NCBI GenBank assembly: GCA_030248215.1
Contig: JASANG010001702.1
Coordinates: 1-64,000 of the forward strand
DNA: 64,000 nt
Reading direction: 5' to 3'
Origin: Enoplolaimus lenunculus
Taxonomy: Eukaryota > Nematoda > Enoplea > Enoplida > Thoracostomopsidae
In this document: positions 35,473 to 46,649 of the stretch, in pieces
Layout of the letters: the number at the start of each line of letters is the position of its first letter
How positions within the stretch are numbered: the stretch's first letter is position 1
Program-made: the position numbers and the translations under genes
Notes under the pieces: model-generated
The model's input: the letters and a program-made list of their open reading frames with translations, nothing else
Database searches by the model: none
What the model was told of the DNA's origin: nothing

Positions 35473-35544
35473 TCAGTTAGTGCACCAGCTATGTGATCCA
35501 AAAATAGCTCAGTTAGTGCACCAGCTATGTGATCCAAAAATAGC
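35473..35544. repeat. Perfect 36-bp tandem duplication
   Basis: The unit beginning TCAGTTAGTGCACCAGCTAT and ending AAAAATAGC occurs twice head to tail without a difference. Nearby at 35683 CTTGTGGCGCCCCTGGTTTT looks like a transposon terminus, so the duplicated unit may lie inside a MITE. The 36-bp unit keeps the minus-strand reading frame open across both copies, which has no meaning by itself. Confidence 0.9.
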
Positions 35545-35953
35545 GGGTCACATACGGTTAAAGAGCAATAGTAAAATATATCTAGTGAGCGAAACGAGCG
35601 AAAAGCCAAACGCAATTGTAGCATATATTCAACCGTACTACAAATATGTGGTTTTGGTAAAACCTGGAGAGCACTAACCCCGACTTGTGGCGCCCCTGGT
35701 TTTGGTAACATTTGAGCGACCATAATGTATTCAGAAACTAATATATCATGTCAAGACGTCTACAGAGAATTGTGTTTATGTAATACTTATAAAAATCACT
35801 TAGGGTTCTACCGTCTTAGCTTTCACTGATTTCATTTTCAGCACTGTTTCATAATGTTTAACGCTTGAGTTTAGTGTATTTGGGACTAAGCTTTGACAAT
35901 GGACAGGTGTTGAGCAAAGTGTCGGCACTTGTAGATTTGTCTCTAAAGCCTAA

Positions 35954-35990
35954 ATGTATATATATGTATGTATGTAATATATATATTTTT
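35954..35990. repeat. TA/TATG microsatellite
   Basis: Alternating TA with TATG units (GTATATATATGTATGTATG then TAATATATATAT). Confidence 0.85.
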
Positions 35991-36953
35991 ACTGAAGTTT
36001 GTGATTAAAGCTGCAAGCCTTTCAAAGTAATTCATACTCCAGACCTGGTGTGTAGCAACATCTTCATACAAAATTTGTAAAAATGGCTTCTATTGCGAAA
36101 CACACGCATGATACGAATTTATTTAAGTCCCACTCACAGAGACAACTTTAAGTTGTAAAAATTTGTATGACGGCATACCTTATCGAAACTAGCTTCTGGC
36201 TCCACCCGCGGCTGTTTTGTTTGTCGACTTCTTGGGAAGGTATACTGACTTTGCATTTAATCAGATCAGTAATGGGCAATTATTCAACAGGTAGTGATGT
36301 TACGGTCCTGTATGCCCCTGCGGAAAAATTTTCAACTCCCGATAGCATATTAAGTTGTTACGTGCTTGTATTCAACCCTGACCGCAACAGGTCTGAGGCC
36401 AATTATGTGGTGAAGCAATACTTTGTATTCCAATCTGTTATACGTGATCTTATGCATTTTTGTACGTCAATACAACAGTCTTAGCACATAAACCATGATG
36501 CATGTCAGCTATCAGCTAAAGATTAAAGGAAACTGCTATACTTGTCGTGCGGTGCTGCACGTCAACAAATTTTTGTTTACAAATTAATGTGCCATGCGGC
36601 AATGAACGTATGTTGTGATACAGTGCCAAACGGTGCCGAACACCGCCGAACGCCATCAAAAGTATAGCGCCATCCTAATAGAGTTCGATGAGTACGACAC
36701 CACTTTTTTGAATGTTTCCCAACTAAAAATAGTGGTGTTTTCTCCGCTTTTGAAAGCTTGATATATATAGTAAGTATACTTACTTATTAACCATTTTAAT
36801 GCATGTTTCATATCTATTTTGATTTGCCATCAAAAAACGGAAACATCTCATATATTCAAAACATTGGAAAAACGTGAAATGCCTACTCGAGCCGCAGGCT
36901 GTATTTCATATGCAATACTCGCTTTGCAAATTGAAATTGTGTTCAGACGAATC

Positions 36954-37005
36954 AAAGGCGTTGCCAAGATTTCAGCTCGAGACGGTATAACCTCATGTAT
37001 GAGTA
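36954..37005 (+). mobile_element. Family D hAT-like terminus
   Basis: AAAGGCGTTGCCAAGATTTC, then AGCTCGAGACGGTATAACC, matches AGCGTAGACAAGATTTCAG and TTCCGGACGGTGTAAC near 51750. The partner end was not identified. Confidence 0.5.
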
Positions 37006-37453
37006 AATTTTGTCAAATCTGAGACCTGTAACTTTCGTGTTAAACCTATTTAGCGTTTTTTCTTGCGTCTCCAGACATTTCATAAGAAGGTATATCTTAT
37101 AGTCATTCTGTTGTGTACGGCCTTGAAATGCACATATATACTCGGTTGAACTTCGAATTAAATCAAGATTGTCCTCGTTAGCTTCAATGTAACAATTCAA
37201 AAACTTGCTTTCGCACTATAAAAGAAATAAGCAATAAGTTATTCATAACTTTGGCTTTAGTTTTCGATGATTAGTTAAATTTTCTTGCTGGATGTACCTG
37301 ATCGGCAACATAACACAAACCACTGTTTTGCGGCTCGACACTTGTAGTTTTGATCAGTGCAATTTTCGGTGAGTTTGCAACTTGTCATTTAGTGAAAAAT
37401 TTTCGGAACGAAATTAATTGTACTTAATGTGGAATGCAATTTATTTTCATGAT

Positions 37454-37754
37454 TAGTGTAGTGACTCGAACAAGAGGTGACGTGTAATAAAAGATGTAAA
37501 ACGTTAACATTCCGTAACCGAATACTGAAGCCAGGTCACGATGTGTAACCCATAAACCACCGGGACTCATCGGCCGTTGTCCAATGCTCATTCTGGCCAT
37601 GAGTCATTATAATCAATGTAACCCACGCACCGTTATGACTCAGGTGACAGGTGATGTTATATCTGCTCAATTTGTTAATTCTACGGCGTTGACTAAAGAT
37701 AACATTTGAAGAGGGCAAATAAATATCAGTCCCGGATTGCTCGGTTGTATAGTA
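37454..37754 (+). mobile_element. Family E MITE, diverged copy
   Basis: The left end GTGTAGTGACTCGAACAAGAGG and, near the right, GCAAATAAATATCAGTCCCG with a worn TTGCTCGGTTGTATAG-TA end follow the family E plan. The middle (CAGGTCACGATGTGTAACCC to CGGCGTTGACT) is not shared with other copies and may be a separate insertion. It has no coding capacity. Confidence 0.6.
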
Positions 37755-37797
37755 TATACTGCTAAATATAAATCTTTATAAGTTTTGAAAACATGAG

Positions 37798-38237
37798 CAG
37801 TGGCGCATCCATGATCTCAAAATGGGGGGGGCCAAAATTTCAAGGTAATAAACTTATTTTTGACCCACACACAAACCACGAACTATTGTCATAAAACTGA
37901 CTTCTGAAGCTCCGTAGTGGCAAAATCAATTTGTTTGTTAGTCAAGCTCTTATTAGCGTTACTGTAAAAGTATCTTTCTGATCTTGCATAATTAACAAAT
38001 TTGTCCTTAGATAGTTACCGTTTTAAACTCTTCACGGAGAGGTTACATCTCAAAGCTAGCTTTCAAACAAAAAGTTTGTTAAAATCCGTTCGGAAGTTCG
38101 TGGGATTCACGGACGGAACGACAAGCAAACTGACTAACAGAAACAGCGTAGAACAGCAATTGGCACTGTATATAATTTTTGTCGAGATGCTGTTAGGGGG
38201 CCCCGGCCGGGATGGCCCCCCCATGGATCCGCCATTG
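37798..38237 (+). mobile_element. Family B hAT MITE with perfect 8-bp target duplication (440 bp)
   Basis: The element starts CAGTGGCGCATCCATGATCT and ends CCATGGATCCGCCATTG. It is flanked on both sides by AACATGAG (37790-37797 and 38238-38245), an exact 8-bp duplication, the signature of hAT transposons. Internal landmarks are a G-run, AATAAACTTATTTTTGACCC, ACAAACCACGAACTATTG, AACAGCGTAGAACAGCAATT and GGCCCCGGCCGGGATGG. It has no transposase. The 92-codon frame that overlaps its right part is not a gene. The clean duplication and about 90% identity of its right part to the 47881 copy mark it as fairly young. Confidence 0.92.
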
Positions 38238-39684
38238 AACATGAGTTTGCGTTTCAAGTTTAGGTTTATTAAAAATTAGACTAACTGTGACAGCTATGGC
38301 AAATTAAATGAAAAAATTAAAAGCGCAAACATTTCAATATCGAAAATTTTTTGACTTTGCATTGTCAAAAGTTACAATGAGTTTGAACGTTATCCCCTAA
38401 CATAGCTGGTTTTAGGCGGATGTTACAAACTGGAAAAATAAGTACAAAACTGTGAGTCTTTATGCAAAAAAAATTTTAGCTGAGAAAAAGCGACGTTTTT
38501 AAATCAATTTTTAACTCTATTTTTACTGCAATTATCATGATTTATAAGCGCACAGCCGTTGGTTACACGTTCAAATAACCTAAGTTTAATTGCGTTGAAA
38601 CGACCTCAAGGTACAACACGAGAACTGCATTTGAAAATTTGTTTCCTTCGGCAGCTTTCAAGTAAAGAACTTCATTTAAAATAACCACTTATTGCTCACC
38701 ATTTTTAGATTATAGTGCAATTTTTTAACTTTAAAGTTATATTTGAAGCGCGATTGAAAGCCAAGTGGCTGGATGTAAACGGATTGTAAAAATAACGGAA
38801 ATGATCCCACCCCTTTCCCCGTGTATAAACTGTATAAACGTCCTTCTATGTCTTAAGAAATTGGTGTACTGCGGGGTCGGATGCGGTTGTTGAAAGTTCT
38901 GTGGTATTCCAGTGTCGCTAATGAGACGAGATGTAGTAATTACCATAGAAGGATCATGGAATGATTAAAATTACAATGTATCTGTTAAAACTTTAGTTGG
39001 AGTCAATGCACACTTTCCACGATTAGTTTACGTTAGTTTTACAATTTGGCATAGGTTCAGGTTAAAGTTTGGAATGGTTCGTAAATTTGTGTTGCAGAGT
39101 GTGCAGTTTCGCTTTTGTTCGCTTGTCCGAAGTCATGAATAAAAGTTTCTGTATTCTGTTACGTCGTTTAACAGCGGAAATTTGTCTGTTTTACACTACA
39201 CATAAAATAAAGCACTTAGATCAATAATGCATATATATTTTAGCCTCAGTTTAGAAATATATTACGAACGGAAACGCTAGTAGCTTTTTTATCTTGAATT
39301 TAAAATTTAGCATTTGCAAAGTTTCATGTTGGCTGGCCTAACTGGAAACTGTTTTTTCATTTTTTTTCGCTGCCAAATGCAATAAACTGAACCATAGCTT
39401 TGAACGACACGAGTAATTGAAAATGTTTCGTTTCAAATAATGGTACGAAACGCTAAAGTTTACAAGGTAGTTAGCTAAGTTTTATTTTTACAGAAGTATG
39501 TATTTAATTTTAAGTTCCTACATTGTTTTTAAAGCGGTCTTGCAGTTGCTAACCATTGATCAAATTTCTAATTACATCGCTGTTGGTATTGGCACAATTT
39601 TGGTTAAATTATTTACGAGAGAAATGTTACAAAAACGTTTTAAATGTATATGTCGCGGACACGACACACCACCCTAGTGGAGCC

Positions 39685-39830
39685 ACCTCAACATGCAGGG
39701 GGATACGAAAATTTTCAGGATGGACATGCAAGCATTGTATATGGCTTTTTACATGAAAGGCTGAAACTCTTATGGGGATGGCAAAATTTTGTAAGGGGCC
39801 GCCCCTCTATACTTTTTTTGACTGCTCTCG
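39685..39830 (+). mobile_element. Worn family C copy
   Basis: The phrases AAAATTTTCAGGATGGACAT, GCAAGCATTGTATATGGC, CTTATGGGGATGGCAAAATT and AAGGGGCCGCCCC follow the family C order (GGGGCATACAAGG, GGCAAAATT, CAGGGGGGC), but the termini are no longer convincing. Confidence 0.45.
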
Positions 39831-40202
39831 TAGAGTTCCGCCAGATTGCCAAAATTTTTTCGATGCAAATCTATTAATTTATATGGAAACTATGATTCAT
39901 GTCGGAGAACAATTTTCAACTTTGTTGTAAACTAGCGTTCAAACCGGAATTAATTTTCTACTCAGATTTAGATTTGTTGCCCACAAATCGGTGTTGACGT
40001 AAAGTTACTCGCAGTAGTTTCTTGCAAGCGTTTGCTTGGGTCTCTGAAAATAAGCAGTCACGTTTCAAATTGATAGAGTATACCATGAGGGATCAGCGAA
40101 AACGTTCTGGTTTCGCTATTGAAATTCGATTATTTTGTGGCTCGTTCCCTGGTCACGCGGGTGGGGTTCAAGTACACTTTTCCGTCGTTTGAACGCTAAG
40201 GC

Positions 40203-40281
40203 TTATACTCATGCTTTAGGCTTTATGTAGGCATGGAAAAGCCTTTTCCTAAACTTAAGCTTAAGGCTCAGGAAGCCTAGA
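40203..40281. repeat. TTAGGC-like remnant, two orientations
   Basis: GCTTATACTCATGCTTTAGGC and then CCTAAACTTAAGCTTAAGGC and AGCCTAG. TTAGGC-like units face GCCTAA-like units, as in the copies at 52424 and 57610. No intact ends were found. Confidence 0.45.
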
Positions 40282-40894
40282 TGTTAATATGGGGGAAGCA
40301 TACACGAGACCGTGCGTGACTTTCCATGGGTTGAATTGTGATTATGACGAGATAAAACTACGAGTTCTACCCGAAATGGGGTTGGATGAAAGTTTTGTGC
40401 TGTATATCATTACACAACTGTCGATTACTGACATGACATTCTACTACCTTGAACAATCTTTCAACTTGAAACACAACATTAGCAAAATTTCATCGTATAC
40501 GAGACTTATTTGCTGACTGTTTCTACCTACCTACTGGAAAAATTATTTAATATGTTAAGTGAAACGTTTACAAGACCTATCACCAACTGAACATCGGTGT
40601 TTCATACACTTGTAATTACAGGTTTGCTATAACAGAAAAATTAATAATGAAGGTAATTAAAACTGTCATATAATAGTCTTCGATCTGGTAAATTTGGTTT
40701 GCGATTTACAATGTGACGACAAGCAAATTCTGTTGTTTATTCTTCAAAAAGGAACCGGAATGGCAACGCACATAAATTATTTCCTTTTCTAGACATTCAT
40801 ATTTTAAAACATATAAACATGATAATCGTGAGTGGCACCGAAAGCAAATTATGATTTTGAAGGGTGAAGTTGCACCAAACACACGAGGAAACGC

Positions 40895-41057
40895 CAGGCC
40901 CGCAGCCATCTCTCTTGCTGGGGGGCTGGAATTATTTCAGGACGGGCATACAAGGGTTTTCGTTGACTAATACATGCAAAGTTGCAAATTTTCAAGGACG
41001 GGTTAAAATTTTTTAGTGGGAAGCTGCGCCTTCCGGCTCCTCTTGGCTACAGGTCCG
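40895..41057 (+). mobile_element. Family C hAT-like MITE
   Basis: The left end CAGGCCCGCAGCCATCTCTC and right end CTCTTGGCTACAGGTCCG are inverted partners. The interior reads GGACGGGCATACAAGGGTTT, TCGTTGACTAATACATGCAA and CAAATTTTCAAGGACGGG. It is about 163 bp. The flanking octamers agree only partly (GGAAACGC and GGAAGCAC), so the target duplication has decayed or the boundary is off by a base. Confidence 0.75.
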
Positions 41058-41458
41058 GGAAGCACACGAATACTTCTAGCAATAAAGTCACATGTTTATG
41101 GAAGGAGCTAAGTACCATAATTTTTCGACAGCTGAATCCGATCGAATGCGACCAGGACAGCTTAAAGGGTACAAACTATTAGCGCTCGACCAAAGAACTG
41201 ACCCACCGTGCGTTTCCACTTCCGGCGACTATAATAGTCATTCCTTGAAGCTTGAAATTTACAAACGAAGCTTTATTCTAATTTTGCAGTCTAAACATTG
41301 AAATTTGACTCTATCACGTTTTAGCTGTAGATTATACGTTGCGGCAACCGGACAGCCAGATTTCCTACCGCAGTTAAAACATTTTTAAAAATGTCAAAAC
41401 AAAATTATCAGTTTTCGTCGGTATGCTGTGAAATAATTCTATGGTTTCACGGCGCCAT

Positions 41459-41770
41459 ATGTTGTTATTTTTTAATGCTGAAATCAAGGCATGATATGTA
41501 TTAAACTAGTCTTAAAACTTGGAGTGGGATATGATTTGTAGAAAATTTACCTTGTGAGTTTTCCATTTTCCTCAAACCTTTATATATTTTGCCTTTCCTC
41601 AGTGCTGGTACTTTTTCATAGGGTATTATGTTGTTGTTTTGCTTGCTTAAATCACGACATGATATGCATTTTACGCTAGTTTTAAGAACTTGATGTGTCG
41701 CAGCATTTCTGAAATATTTCGCTTCTGAGTTTTCCATTTACTCAATCCTTTATATTTTTTGCTTTTCATC
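41459..41770. repeat. Diverged two-copy tandem repeat, unit about 171 bp
   Basis: TGTTGTTATTTTTTAATGCT, GGCATGATATGTATT, CTTAAAACTTGGAGTG and GAGTTTTCCATTTTCCTCAA at 41459-41590 are repeated as TGTTGTTGTTTTGCTTGCTT, GACATGATATGCATT, TTTTAAGAACTTGATGTG and GAGTTTTCCATTTACTCAAT at 41628-41760. GAGTTTTCCATT falls at 41556 and 41727, 171 bases apart. Its unit length resembles the 178-bp satellite at 11190, but the sequences are unrelated. Confidence 0.8.
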
Positions 41771-41884
41771 ACTTCAATTACATTTCTATACAGTGCGCGG
41801 TTATCTTTTCGTCACCTATATTGCTTCAGTTGGGCATGAAATCTTTTATAGCATTTAATTGCACTGTCAATTCCACTGTTGGCA

Positions 41885-42078
41885 ACCCCCCTACCGCCAG
41901 TTACCAATACATTTTCAAACAAACAAACGCAGCTGCGAAACTCAAAATTTGTGTAGACGCAAGCTAAATTAAGTACAACAAATAAGCAAAATTGTTCACA
42001 ACGCGATTCTCTGGTTCAATTATAAGATTTATCACCCAATTGATTCAAACAGGTGCTACACACATTTGAGAATATGGT
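41885..42078. mobile_element. Family F MITE, one end worn
   Basis: The right end GTGCTACACACATTTGAGAA (then TATGG) is intact. Internal CTCAAAATTTGTGTAGACG, ATTGTTCACAACG and TTCTCTGGTTCAATTATAAG match the other two copies. The left end survives only as CTACCGCCAGTTACCAATAC. An isolated fragment of the same family (CCTATCACCAACTGAACATC) lies at 40576. Confidence 0.65.
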
Positions 42079-42767
42079 CAATTGTTTGCAGATTTAATTT
42101 AGTTTGCTTAAAGATTAGTTACAAATTTTAAACTACAATAACCTGTATAATCTTAAACAACTATATCTCCTGGTTCATTTTGTTGAAATGTTTGTGCAAC
42201 AACTACATAGACCTCTATTCACCACTGTTCCGCTACATCAAAATATTGTATTTTTTTACAATTAATTTTATTCAACACCAACAGAATTGCCATATTTTGT
42301 CCCTTGTCCATCCGTATCGCATTACCTTCCTTACAGTATTTATTCCTTGTTTCAGGAACTTATTCGGATCCGTTGCCAAGGAATGCCAGGGGGCTCAGTC
42401 TGCACCTGAAAAATTTTGGCTCCTATAAATTTTCTAACGTTGTAGGTCAACGAAAACCGTTGTATAACCCTACTGCAATTTTTTAGCCCTTCCTAGTTAG
42501 GTGAGATGGCTACGAAACTGATCTTGTTTTATATCAGTTGAGCAATTGCACAAAAAATAGAATTAGCCTAAGATATCGACTGTTACGCCTGAGCTGTCAT
42601 GTTCTTCAAGATTTCCGTCTCTGATACTACTAAACCGAAGGTTTAATAAACTGAAATATTAAAGGTTATGTTTAATATACATTAGTGTCATTCAGGTGTT
42701 TTTGACCAAGTCCTGCTACTAGAGTTGTTAAAAGCCACTTCATCAAGATATTGAAAATCTGCAGATA

Positions 42768-43735
42768 CGTAGCTGTAGCCAGCTCTCCTTGCAAGGTGTG
42801 GGCTCAAAATTGTACAGGAGGGGCATAGAAGGTGTTTCGATGACTTATAAACAAGGGGGCATAGAAGGCGTTTCGATGACTTATATACAAGGGGGCAAAG
42901 TAGCCAGCTCTTTTTGCAAGGTGGGGGCTAATAATTTTTGAGGAAAGGCTTGAAGGTGTTTCGATGACTTATAAATAGGGGGGCATAGAAGGTGTTTCGA
43001 TGACTTATAAATAGGGGGGCATAGAAGGTGTTTGGATGACTTATAAATAGGGAGGCATAGAAGGTGTTTCGATGACTTATAAATAGGGGGGCATAGAAGG
43101 TGTTTCGATGACTTATAAATAGGGGGGCATAGAAGGTGTTTCGATGACTTATAAATAGGGGGGCATAGAAGGTGTTTCGATGACTTATAAATAGGGGGGC
43201 ATAGAAGGTGTTTCGATGACTTATAAATAGGGGGGCATAGAAGGTGTTTCGATGACTTATAAATAGGGGGGCATAGAAGGTGTTTCAATGACTTATAAAT
43301 AGGGGGGCATAGAAGGTGTTTGGATGACTTATAAATAGGGGGGCATAGAAGGTGTTTCGATGACTTATAAATAGGGGGGCATAGAAGGTGTTTCGATGAC
43401 TTATAAATACGGGGGCATAGAAGGTGTTTCGATGACTTATAAATAGGGGGGCATAGAAGGTGTTTGGATGACTTATAAATAGGGGGCATAGAAGGTGTTT
43501 CGATGACTTATAAATGGGGGGTGCATAGGTGTTTCGATGACTTATAAATAGGGGGCATAGAAGGTGTTTCGATGACTTATAAATAGGGGGGCATAGAAGG
43601 TGTTTCGACGACTTATAAATAGGGGGGCATAGAAGGTGTTTCGATAACTTATAAACAAGGGGGCATAGAAAGTGTTTCGATGACTAATAAACAAGGTTGA
43701 AAATCTTCTATTGAGGCCAAAATTGGAATCCTCTT
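42768..43735 (+). repeat. 36-bp minisatellite (23 copies) grown inside a family C MITE
   Basis: Left: AGCTGTAGCCAGCTCTCCTT and GCAAGGTGTGGGCTCAAAA, the start of a family C element. Right (43690-43735): ACAAGGTTGAAAATCTTCTA and GGCCAAAATT, its continuation. Between them the internal segment that is present once in other copies (GGGGCATACAAGG..TTTCGATGACTTACAAGCAAGG) is repeated 23 times as GGGGGCATAGAAGGTGTTTC-GATGACTTATAAATA, period 36. Two units come first, then a second partial MITE left arm (TAGCCAGCTCTTTTTGCAAGG at 42902), then 21 units from about 42957. Variants such as TTTGGATG occur in units near 43032, 43319 and 43463. Because 36 is a multiple of three, a 202-codon minus-strand frame (repeating PPIYKSSKHLLC) stays open at 42881-43489; it is a by-product, not a gene. 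Confidence 0.9.
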
Positions 43736-45009
43736 AGTATAGAATACCTTTGCAAGGAATACCTAACGACATGTTGAGTTTTTCTAAAAAATATGATTGT
43801 GTTTGCTCGGTTGGTATCAACAGTTTCGCCTATTCCCGTTTCAGGTGTAGGGAAGAAAAACTTTAACTAATTGCAGGGTTCTACCATTACTAGCAATGGC
43901 CTTTTGTAGAAAAGATAAATTTTTCTGTCTGATACGAACCACTGTCACAGAAAATAAATTTTCTTGGAACTTCTTAGATACGTAAAGGCAAATATATATA
44001 GCTTGTGACTTGGTAATAATTTCCCGTTATTATACAGTCGTTCAGATACAGTTGCGTGATCAATACTATTTCTAAGTAGTTTTCAATTTTAGGCCTCTAA
44101 AAGTTAAACAAGATCCATCTAAAACTTGTCTCTGGACCTTGCGCCCCAATGCAAAATCGCTGAAACGTAGAGTTGGCATCTTTTCTCACGTCCCGTAGCA
44201 AGATCAAGCGTAAACGCTAAGATCTGAAAATCTTGATAACGGTGAGAAAATATATACCAACTGTACATTGGAAAGATTCTACTATTTAGCCTCTTACGAA
44301 ATAAAACTCTCAAAACGTTTTCAAAGGGGTCATTGCTTTTCAAAAAATGTTTACGAGAGGTCATAAATTTTCCAAAAAAACTGTTCCTGAGGACCGAATT
44401 TTTCGAATAGTGTCCGAGCACACCTTTTTTGAGGGTGTTCTCGTGACACCGGTGATAATTAAACGTCAGGGTTTGTCATTAAATTTTAAATTCGGCAAAA
44501 TGCAAGCAGGTACCTCTGAGCTCTAAGAGGTTTTAAAGTATCCCTGAATTCTTGTGATATCCCTATTTTCTAGAATCGCAGAGGTATATCCGAGCGCTAT
44601 GAGAAAAACACAGTTTGGTCTCTGGGTGCTAAACATTATGAGAACAGAATCATCTATAGTGTAGCGATCTTTCATGCCATGTTTATAATTTATTAAAAAG
44701 CATCACACGCAATATCTTTTGTGTTCAAACGTATTGTACTACAGGGATGTCTGCACGGGAGGGACGGAAGAGGTATATCCCTTTCCGAAATTTCTCGATA
44801 CCCGAAAAGGGCCATTCAATATGCATTTGAGTCACATTGAGGATGTATGGCGCTCATAAAATTTAATCGCTCGATCGCCAACGTTCGCTTGCCAAAAAAT
44901 CGTTTACAACAGATTTATACCGTCCAGAAATGACACTCGTCTGTCTATTGATCTTGAATAAATTTTTCATTATGATGCTGCCGCTGCTAAACAGAGTGTT
45001 TATCGATTT
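43736..45009. other. A+T-rich, gene-free stretch
   Basis: The minus frame at 44119-44421 (100 codons) lies in a patch with somewhat higher complexity, but no motif identifies it. AGGTATATCCGAGCGC near 44581 and AGGTATATCCCTTTCC near 44771 share an octamer only. Confidence 0.4.
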
Positions 45010-45366
45010 ACTAAATAATATGCAGATCCTGCAGATTTTCCCTGTGACCAACAGTAAAGTATAGATTGGGAAGAAGATGTGTAGAAAAATAGTTGAACGC
45101 TTAAAGTTGAAAAATATATCGCGTAAACAAGGCTTGTTATATTAATCAATAGTACCAGACTGCTTTTAGCTGAAGCTGACGACAATGGACTAAATAATAT
45201 GCAGATCCTGCAGATTTCCCTGTGACCAACAGTAAAGTATAGATTGGGAAGAAGATGTGTAGAAAAATAGTTGAACGCTTAAAGTTGAAAAATATATCGC
45301 GTAAACAAGGCTTGTTATATTAATCAATAGTACCAGACTGCTTTTAGCTGAAGCTGACGACAATGG
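45010..45366. repeat. Near-identical 179-bp tandem duplication
   Basis: Unit 1 (45010-45188) and unit 2 (45189-45366) both run from ACTAAATAATATGCAGATCC to AGCTGAAGCTGACGACAATGG. The only difference seen is one T in a T-run (CAGATTTTCC against CAGATTTCC). At this identity the event is recent, or it is an assembly artefact joining two alleles. No known element matches the unit; the 61-codon minus frame inside it is unremarkable. Confidence 0.92.
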
Positions 45367-45549
45367 CTTCTACAGGGCAAGCTATAATAGTGAGCAACAT
45401 TTATAGTAAACATAATTGGTTACCTAAATCATTTTGTTTGTTTAATGGTTAGATTTAGACTTAGGCGGATTCTTTGATATTGTGTAGGGTGATACGTGGA
45501 AGCAAACATAGACGTTTTTAGTAACTTTTAGGCAATTGTTTCACATATG

Positions 45550-45727
45550 CAATGGCGGATCCATGGGGGGCCACCCCGGCCGTGGCCCCCCTCAACAGCA
45601 TCTAGATAAAAAATTATATGTAGCAATTTTATGGCAATAGTTCGTGGTTTGTGTGTGGGTCAAAAATAAAGTTTATTACCTGTGAAATTTGCCCCCCCCC
45701 CATTTTAAAATCCTGGATTCGCCACTT
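45550..45727 (-). mobile_element. Family B hAT MITE with 8-bp target duplication (178 bp)
   Basis: It starts CAATGGCGGATCCATGGGGG and ends AAAATCCTGGATTCGCCACTT. Flanks CACATATG (45542-45549) and CACATTTG (45728-45735) match at 7 of 8. Internally CCCCGGCCGTGGCCCCC, GCAATAGTTCGTGGTTTGTG and GTCAAAAATAAAGTTTATTA are the reverse complement of parts of the 37798 copy, which is about 260 bp longer. It is an internally deleted form without coding capacity. Confidence 0.9.
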
Positions 45728-46284
45728 CACATTTGTATTGTTTAACTGCGAATTTGAGGTTAGGGAAAGCCATGTTTTGAAGCGATTGGAAATATCCATA
45801 TTGATAATTTATTGAAAGTGGTTGCGGCTGGGTGTTTGAAACCCTATTTAAGTATAACTTAGTACTTAACTATGTGCTAAGTAATTACTTAATCATTTTG
45901 TCGTTTTAAAAAGCGAACTCAAGTCATGTATATACTTATGTCAGTGACGAAATTCGGTGTATTACAGATACGCAGAACAGGTATATTAACCTTGGTGCAA
46001 TTAAAAATTATAGTCATGATGTCTCGTTAATATAAAGCAAAACTATGCTGTTCTTGTAAATCACAATGACTCATAATTTTGCGGTAATTTGCTTTTGCTC
46101 AAAAGGTTAAGTACTCATTTACGGCGACTTAAATCTTTATTTAAGTATAACTTATGTAAAGATTTCGCAAACCCAGCCAATGCTGCCAACGAGCTTTGCA
46201 ACTATTGTAGGTATACCAGTATATATTTCGAGGGAACGTGGCCGCCATTAATTTTTGGTCGGAATTCTTAGTCTTATAGTAGCA

Positions 46285-46310
46285 GAGGCGTAACCAAGTA
46301 CAACCCCACC
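46285..46310 (+). mobile_element. hAT-like terminus, family D type
   Basis: CAGAGGCGTAACCAAGTACA is a family D-like start. A possible inverted partner is GAAATCCTGGCTAGGCCCGT near 46859, but the interval between also holds a family C copy, so the pairing is uncertain. Confidence 0.4.
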
Positions 46311-46649
46311 CTATTTCCTTGTTTGTGTCTACATCCCATCTTAGTAGCGCTATCATGGTTGCAGAGTTATAGTCATTCAACACTGTGTTATATAATTTTA
46401 AAATAATTTCAGTCAGCCCTCTGCAAAGGTCGCAACATACAGAAAAGTAAGCTGAACATTAGCTGTTATTACCGGTACCGCTGGTACAATAAATTAGCCA
46501 CAGATTACTATAATATTGACAAAAACAATTTAAACATGGTCAACAACGATTACAAGGGGGAGAGTAAAATATGTCCCCTCGGGTCCTTTCGACTAAGTTT
46601 ACAATTGCAATTTTCTGTTCCAAAAATTTTCGCTCGTTCCGGCCGCTCG

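Larger units (their letters stand above)
38246..40890. other. A+T-rich, gene-free stretch
   Basis: It contains a worn family C copy (39685-39830) and a family A remnant (40203). No coding region is supportable. Confidence 0.4.

Noticed and set aside
42881-43489. A 202-codon minus-strand open frame encoding repeats of PPIYKSSKHLLC
   Set aside because: It is produced by a 36-bp minisatellite whose period is a multiple of three. The sequence derives from a MITE, and no start context, splice signal or non-repetitive coding part supports a protein.
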